Source of the DNA: Streptomyces dangxiongensis
GTDB lineage: Bacteria > Actinomycetota > Actinomycetes > Streptomycetales > Streptomycetaceae
DNA length: 64,000 bases
Reading direction: 5' to 3'
NCBI RefSeq assembly: GCF_003675325.1
Contig: NZ_CP033073.1
Span: 2,604,001 to 2,668,000, forward strand
Of the stretch, positions 61,339-64,000 are shown piece after piece. Each line of letters begins with the position of its first letter. The stretch's first letter is position 1. Under the pieces are notes generated by a model. The model saw only the letters and a list, made by a program, of their open reading frames with translations. It was not told the DNA's origin and did not search any database. The position numbers were made by a program, and so were the translations under genes.

Positions 61339-62361
61339 TTACTGGTCGGCCGTGTTGGACTGGTCGGTGCTGTTGTCGTTGGACTGGGTGCCGCTGTTGT
61401 CGGCCTGCTGGTTCGACTGGTCGGTGGAGTTGTCGTTCGACTGGTCACCGGTGCCGGTCCCGGAGCTGTTGGACTGGTCCGTCGTGTTCTTGTTGGACTG
61501 GTCGCCGCCGTCCTTCCCGGTGTTGTCGTCGGTCTGCGTGGTGCCGTTCTTGTTGGTCTGGTCGCCGCCGTCCTTACCTGTCTTGTCGTTCGTCTGCTTG
61601 GTGTCGTTCTTGTTCGACTGGTCGCCGGTACCGGAGCCCTTGTTCGACTGGTCGGTCTTGTTGTCGTTCGACTGCTTGCCGCTGCCGGAGCCCTTGTTGG
61701 ACTGATCCGTCTTGTTGTCGTTCGACTGCTTGCCGCTGTCCTTCCCGGACTTGTCGTTGGTCTGCTTGGTGTCGTTCTTGTTGGACTGGTCGCCGCCGCC
61801 CTTACCTGTCTTGTCGTTGGTCTGCTTGGTGTCGTTCTTGTTGGACTGGTCGCCGCCGCCCTTGTTGGACTGGTCCGTCTTGTTGTCGTTCGACTGCTTG
61901 CCGTTGCCGGTGGACTGGTTCTGCTGGACGGTCACATTGGTGTTGTTCTGCACGGTGGTGTTGGAGGAGTGGCCGCCGCCACCGTGGCCGCCACCGCCGC
62001 CGTGGCCGGAGCCGCCGCCGTGACCGGAGCCGCCGCCGTGACCGGATTCGGAGCCGTGACCGGAACCGTGACCGGAGCCGCCACCGTGCCCGCTGCCGTG
62101 CCCGGAGGAGCCGTGTGAGTGCTTCCCGCACCACTTCTTGTGATGGTCGTGCTTGTTCTTCGCCTTGCAGCTATGGCCGTGATGGCTGTGGGAGTGCTCG
62201 GCGGCGGTAACCGCGGCCGACGTGTGCAGAGGAGCCGCGACCGCCGCGGTCGCCGGGAGAATGAGCCCTCCGCCGATCACGGCCGAGGCGATCAGCGTGG
62301 CGAGGCGGGTGCCCCGACGCTTGGGACGGTGGGCGTCACGGTTCTCAACAATGCGGTTCAT
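61339..62361 (-). CDS. Secreted His-rich and Asn/Gln-repeat protein of unknown function
   Basis: 340 residues. A long signal (to about residue 43) precedes a His/Lys-rich stretch with two cysteines, Cys65 and Cys78 (SHSHHGHSCKAKNKHDHHKK). A Gly/His/Ser tract follows (GSGHGGGSGHG) and then about ten tandem units of 16-20 residues with core Q-[ST]-N-x-N-x-T-x-Q-[ST]-[ND]. Unit examples are DQSNKNDTKQTND and KQSNDNKTDQSN. The spaced Q/N/T pattern resembles beta-solenoid or curlin-like repeats, while the His part could bind metal. AGGAAA precedes the ATG. I do not recognise the family. Neighbouring genes give no clear clue beyond a Ser/Thr kinase upstream on the same strand. Confidence 0.82.
   Translation of the reverse strand: MNRIVENRDAHRPKRRGTRLATLIASAVIGGGLILPATAAVAAPLHTSAAVTAAEHSHSHHGHSCKAKNKHDHHKKWCGKHSHGSSGHGSGHGGGSGHGSGHGSESGHGGGSGHGGGSGHGGGGGHGGGGHSSNTTVQNNTNVTVQQNQSTGNGKQSNDNKTDQSNKGGGDQSNKNDTKQTNDKTGKGGGDQSNKNDTKQTNDKSGKDSGKQSNDNKTDQSNKGSGSGKQSNDNKTDQSNKGSGTGDQSNKNDTKQTNDKTGKDGGDQTNKNGTTQTDDNTGKDGGDQSNKNTTDQSNSSGTGTGDQSNDNSTDQSNQQADNSGTQSNDNSTDQSNTADQ
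61345..61915 (-). repeat. Tandem repeat array encoding Gln/Asn/Thr units
   Basis: About ten imperfect in-frame copies of 48-60 bases within the secreted repeat protein. Long stretches are nearly identical (for example the units around 61741-61800 and 61801-61860), which implies recent unequal crossing-over or strand slippage. The end of the array is close to the stop codon. Confidence 0.85.
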
Positions 62362-62551
62362 GGTTTTTCCTCACTCGATGAAGGGTTTTTCGCCGAAGTC
62401 CGGCATTTACGGAGAAGGAATTCCTGGACTGGATTTCCGTTTCCTGCGGTTCGTTTTCCTGGCCGCACTTCAAGTAAGCCAAAACGGGCAGCCCGGGTCA
62501 TGCTCCGAGGACTCGGGACTTGTCAGTGCGAAATGTGTCTGGTAGTGGGGG

Positions 62552-63637
62552 CTAAGCCGCGCCCACGCGTGATGCCGGTCCGGCGGGCGCCCCGGGGAAG
62601 ACGGGTCCGGCCCACGCCGGAGGCCCGGGCACCGCCACCCGGTCCGCGCCGGGTTCCGTGCCGGGATCGGGGCGGGGTTCCGTGCCGGGGTCGGGGCAGG
62701 CGGCGCCCACGCGCATGTCCACCAGCGTCGGCGTACGGCCGCGCGGGCCGACCGCGCCGACGGCCGTGCGCAGGGCCGCCACGAACTCCATACAGGTGTC
62801 GTGGCGGTCGTCCGGGACCTTGGCCAGGGCCCGGAGCATTACCTCGTCGGCGTCGGCCGGGATGTCCGGCCGCTGCTCGCTGAGGGCGGGAGGCGTGTCG
62901 CATTGGTGGGCCCAGAGCAGCTCGACGTGGTCCTCCCGCTGGAAGGGCGGGGCGCCCGTCAGGGTCTCTTGGACGACACAGGCGAGGCTGTAGAGGTCGG
63001 ACCTGCCGTCGACCGGGCGGCCGGTGAACCGCTCGGGCGCCACGTAGTCCAGCGTGCCGACGAACTCTCCCACGTTGGTGAACCCGGTCAGCGACAGGGA
63101 TTTCTTCGCCAGGCCGAAGTCGGCGAGATAGACGTGCTCGGGGTGGTCGCTGTCGATGCCCTCGGCGACCAGGACGTTGCCGGGCTTGACGTCCCGGTGG
63201 ACCAGGTCGCGCGCGTGCGCCGCGTCGAGGGCGGAGGCGAGCTGGGCGGCGATGCGCAGCGCCATCGGCACCGGCAGGGGGCCCTCGCGGTCGATCAGGG
63301 CGCGCAGGTCCAGGCCGGCGACGAAGCACATGGCGATGTAGAGGATGCCGTCGGCCTCGCCGGCCTCGAAGACGGGCACGATGTTCGGGTGGTCGATGGC
63401 GGCGGCCACCCGGGACTCCTGGGCGAAGCGGCTGCGGAAGGCCTCGTTGCGGGTGTATTCGGGGGCGAGGAGCTTGAGGGCGACCGTGCGGCCGAGGCGC
63501 AGGTCCTTGGCGCAGTAGACGACGGCCATGCCGCCCCGGCCGAGTTCGCGCTCCACCCGGTAGCCCGCGATCTCCGCCCCGATCAGGCCGGACGGGGTTG
63601 TGGGCGGCCAACTGGCTCTCTTGGGCGCCGTGTTCAT
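62552..63637 (-). CDS. Soluble Ser/Thr protein kinase
   Basis: 361 residues, PknB-like catalytic domain at about 25-290: glycine loop GRGGMAVV, catalytic Lys55 in ALKLL, HRDVKPGN with Asp149 and DFG at 173-175, and GTLDYVAPE activation segment. The tail has DPGTEP repeats but no membrane helix or PASTA domain, so it should act in the cytoplasm. The next gene on the minus strand is the repeat protein 190 bases downstream. A functional link is speculative. Confidence 0.93.
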   Translation of the reverse strand: MNTAPKRASWPPTTPSGLIGAEIAGYRVERELGRGGMAVVYCAKDLRLGRTVALKLLAPEYTRNEAFRSRFAQESRVAAAIDHPNIVPVFEAGEADGILYIAMCFVAGLDLRALIDREGPLPVPMALRIAAQLASALDAAHARDLVHRDVKPGNVLVAEGIDSDHPEHVYLADFGLAKKSLSLTGFTNVGEFVGTLDYVAPERFTGRPVDGRSDLYSLACVVQETLTGAPPFQREDHVELLWAHQCDTPPALSEQRPDIPADADEVMLRALAKVPDDRHDTCMEFVAALRTAVGAVGPRGRTPTLVDMRVGAACPDPGTEPRPDPGTEPGADRVAVPGPPAWAGPVFPGAPAGPASRVGAA

Positions 63638-63738
63638 CGAGACACCACCCTCACCCCGGTCCGCTGCGGAGGGCTGGCTCCTGTCTGCATCCTACCGAGC
63701 GCTCCCGGTGTGCGCCCGGCCGGAGACCGGGCAGGGCG

Positions 63739-63773
63739 AGGGCCCGGACCTCCCTCACGGAGGTCCGGGCCCT
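63739..63773. terminator. 15-bp hairpin after lon
   Basis: AGGGCCCGGACCTCC (63739-63753) pairs with GGAGGTCCGGGCCCT (63759-63773) with a CTCAC loop, 63 bases past the lon stop on the minus strand. The stem is perfect. Confidence 0.82.
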
Positions 63774-63835
63774 GTGTGGCGCCGTGGGGCGGGCGGGAGC
63801 CCGGCGGACACGGCGCGGCCCTGCCGAGGCGTCCG

Positions 63836-64000
63836 TCACGCCGCCACGGGCACCTCCGGCGCCGCCCCGTCCACGGCGGGCGCGAGCGCCAGCTCCAGGA
63901 CCTGGCGGACGTCGGTCACGGGGTGGACGTCCAGCTTGTCCAGCACCTCGGCCGGGACGTCGTCCAGGTCGGGCTCGTTGCGCTTGGGGATGATCACGGT
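63836..64000 (-). CDS. lon: ATP-dependent protease Lon, 3' end only
   Basis: The last 54 residues, in frame from the window edge: KRNEPDLDDVPAEVLDKLDV and VTDVRQVLELALAPA. This matches the very C-terminus of Lon's S16 protease domain, which follows the catalytic Ser-Lys dyad outside the window. The tail of about 14 residues after LALAPA is variable in the family. It faces away from the Ser/Thr kinase across a strong terminator. Confidence 0.9.
   Translation of the reverse strand, partial: TVIIPKRNEPDLDDVPAEVLDKLDVHPVTDVRQVLELALAPAVDGAAPEVPVAA

Overview
The window is GC-rich, codes densely on both strands with GTG, TTG and ATG starts, and carries actinobacterial hallmarks: a conservon (cvnABCD), a Rho with a long disordered Arg/Gln/Asp insertion, SARP and TrmB/LuxR regulators, F420-type LLM enzymes, and a split Ku/LigD-polymerase NHEJ pair. 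It fits a Streptomyces chromosome. Species and cluster names cannot be fixed from sequence alone.

Layout. (1) 1-9.7 kb is an accessory region. It holds the end of an SbnA-like gene and an overlapping sbnB (2,3-diaminopropionate synthesis), an alpha-methylacyl-CoA racemase-like enzyme, an AMP-dependent acyl ligase and an LLM oxidoreductase. These are followed by a regulatory block on the minus strand: a small protein, a 57-residue exported peptide behind stacked hairpins, and an XRE-SARP-NB-ARC regulator, with a divergent TrmB/LuxR-type regulator. (2) 9.75-27.6 kb is a conserved minus-strand housekeeping block: WecA-like transferase, glyA, a LMW-phosphatase homologue lacking its nucleophilic cysteine, tsaC/sua5, prmC, prfA, rpmE, LCP protein, rho, thrB, thrC, hom, lysA, an ArgS-like protein and an orphan response regulator. 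Termination, release-factor modification and aspartate-family amino acid synthesis sit together. (3) 27.8-35.7 kb starts at a tRNA-Arg(CCG) and holds a VapBC-like toxin-antitoxin pair and a complete type I restriction-modification system, which looks like a defence island. (4) 35.8-38.7 kb holds Ku, the LigD polymerase domain and a NERD protein.

(5) 38.8-49.5 kb is envelope and signalling: a DSP phosphatase, a lipoprotein coupled to an orphan histidine kinase, an SH3-like secreted protein, an FtsW/RodA plus class B PBP pair, a DUF3291 pseudogene, a membrane protein with a Pro/Gln/Tyr-rich N-terminus, an AurF-like diiron enzyme with a TetR regulator, and an NlpC/P60 hydrolase. (6) 49.5-57 kb holds a conservon ending in a StyA-like flavoprotein, followed by a frameshifted PP2C-like gene. 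(7) 57.2-64 kb holds MarR, a GH25 muramidase, a PAS-PAS-GAF-PP2C-HATPase protein, a remarkable His-rich/Asn-Gln-repeat secreted protein, a soluble Ser/Thr kinase and the 3' end of lon.

The strongest candidates for something undescribed are the peptide plus XRE-SARP-NB-ARC cassette at 5.7-8.1 kb, the secreted repeat protein at 61.3-62.4 kb, the bipartite palindrome ahead of hom, and the conserved-looking phosphatase with Ser in place of its catalytic Cys.
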